Assembly (NCBI GenBank): GCA_947475855.1
Contig: CANJPN010000301.1
Coordinates: 1 to 7,562 of the forward strand
Length of the DNA: 7,562 bases
Source: Bradyrhizobiaceae bacterium
Lineage (GTDB): Bacteria; Pseudomonadota; Alphaproteobacteria; Rhizobiales; Hyphomicrobiaceae
Direction: 5' to 3'
In this document: positions 6,840 to 7,562 of the stretch, in pieces
How the letters are laid out: every line of letters starts with the position of its first letter
Numbering within the stretch: position 1 is the first letter of the stretch
The notes under the pieces: model-generated
Databases searched by the model: none
The model's input: only the letters and a program-made list of their open reading frames with translations
Told to the model about the DNA's origin: nothing
Made by a program: the position numbers and the translations under genes

Positions 6840-7562
6840 GTGTCCGCCTCGCCAAATGACAACGCGCTGGATTTGCCGCCGGGCTACCGCGCAATCGGCC
6901 TGCGGGAGCTTGGCGACGCCTATGCCAGGGCTATCGAAGTCGCCGAAGCCCAGGGCGCGGGCACCCTGGTCTGGACCCGCCGCTTCGATCTCGTCGAAGT
7001 CGCCGTGGTGCTGGAACCCGAGGAGCCGCTCGCGACAGCGCGCCGCGCCTTCTTCGCCGGCATGAACGCCGCCGCCGATAGCTTGGCCGCGCACTGCCCC
7101 CCCGAAAAGCCCATCACCTTCGCTTGGCCCGATACGATCATGTTCGACGGCGGCCTGATCGGCGGAATGCGGCTCGCCTGGCCCACCGGCGCGCCCGAGG
7201 GTGAGCCGCCACAATGGCTCGTGCTCGGCCTGATGATGCGTCTCATGATGCATGCCGGTCCCGCCAGCCGCGACCGTACCAGCCTGGAGGCGGAAGGCTT
7301 CGACATCCTCGAGCCCCGCCTGCTCATCGGCAGCTTCGCCCGCCACCTGATGGTGCACTTCCATACGTGGCGCGAAAGCGGCTTCAAATCGGTCGGCGCC
7401 GATTACCTCGCGCGACTGACGCCCGATCGCGGCGCCCGACGCGGCATCGACCACAACGGCGATCTCCTCGTCCATCGCCTCGGCAAATCGGGCCCGGCCG
7501 AACGACAACCCCTCGTGCAAGCGCTGGCCACCTGCGGCTGGCTCGATCCCGCGACTGGGGAG
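6840..7562 (+). CDS. Biotin/lipoate protein ligase-like protein (DUF4444 type), C-terminus cut by window edge
   Basis: There are 241 residues visible and no stop before the right edge; the family is usually about 240-260 residues, so little is missing. It starts at GTG with an AAAGG ribosome site. The fold assignment rests on GAGTLVWTRRFDLVEVAVVL (39-58), followed by VLEPEEPLATARRAF (57-71), FAWPDTI (94-100), GGLIGGMRLAWP (104-115) and FARHLMVHFHTW (166-177), all typical of the biotin/lipoate A/B ligase family annotated with DUF4444. The C-terminal part, RGIDHNGDLLVHRL (201-214), is that added domain. True ligases join biotin or lipoate to a lysine of a carrier protein through an adenylate. 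In a gapless hand alignment to BirA, however, the catalytic lysine position is Leu106 and the GRGR loop is not preserved, so activity is doubtful. It diverges from the HdrA-like gene across 142 bp and probably belongs to the same functional unit. It is probably cytoplasmic, with no signal peptide. Confidence 0.85.
   Translation, partial: MSASPNDNALDLPPGYRAIGLRELGDAYARAIEVAEAQGAGTLVWTRRFDLVEVAVVLEPEEPLATARRAFFAGMNAAADSLAAHCPPEKPITFAWPDTIMFDGGLIGGMRLAWPTGAPEGEPPQWLVLGLMMRLMMHAGPASRDRTSLEAEGFDILEPRLLIGSFARHLMVHFHTWRESGFKSVGADYLARLTPDRGARRGIDHNGDLLVHRLGKSGPAERQPLVQALATCGWLDPATGE

Noticed and set aside
6787..7065. Plus-strand frame from the ATG at 6787
   Set aside because: It is out of frame with the ligase-like gene, whose family motifs all lie in the GTG 6840 frame. 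No homology-like pattern is seen.
6825..7520. 231-residue open frame on the minus strand inside the ligase-like gene
   Set aside because: It lies antisense to a frame with clear family motifs. Long antisense frames are expected at this GC content, and its product shows no recognisable domain.

Overview
This is a GC-rich, densely coded piece of a bacterial chromosome. Codon use and protein family relationships suggest an alphaproteobacterium, probably Hyphomicrobiales (Rhizobiales). The support is the alphaproteobacterial style of TopA, an OlsB-type ornithine-lipid acyltransferase, and a 4Fe-4S protein and biotin/lipoate-ligase-fold protein of the sort seen in Bradyrhizobium, Rhodopseudomonas and Hyphomicrobium relatives. 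The genus cannot be fixed from the window. I see no tRNA, rRNA, CRISPR array, insertion sequence or phage gene.

Layout, left to right. (1) 2-2257, plus strand: DNA topoisomerase I (topA), missing its N-terminus at the window edge. (2) 2293-3375, plus strand: an alpha/beta hydrolase closely resembling esterase 713, 35 bp after topA with its own Shine-Dalgarno, so probably co-transcribed. (3) 3405-4310, minus strand: an OlsB-like GNAT acyltransferase, convergent with the hydrolase across only 29 bp. (4) 4311-4594: a 284-bp non-coding stretch serving as leader of the OlsB-like gene. (5) 4595-6697, minus strand: a 700-residue iron-sulfur protein. (6) 6698-6839: a 142-bp divergent promoter region. 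(7) 6840-7562, plus strand: a biotin/lipoate protein ligase-like protein (DUF4444 type) starting at GTG and cut by the right edge.

The left half is housekeeping: DNA supercoiling, a small-molecule esterase and membrane-lipid synthesis. The right half is the interesting part. Read by eye, the iron-sulfur protein is built like a heterodisulfide reductase HdrA with an MvhD-like domain. It has an HdrA-type N-terminal cysteine module, a nucleotide-binding-like region without a recognisable FAD glycine motif, two pairs of ferredoxin clusters, an MvhD-like domain that has lost its cysteines, and a C-terminal CxxC...CxxC module. Its divergent neighbour has the ligase fold but appears to lack the ligase catalytic lysine. 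The pair probably forms a redox or cofactor-maturation unit. From memory, relatives sit beside formate dehydrogenase genes. There is also a suggestive parallel with sulfur-oxidising sHdr/lipoate-binding-protein systems. The decisive context lies to the right of the window.
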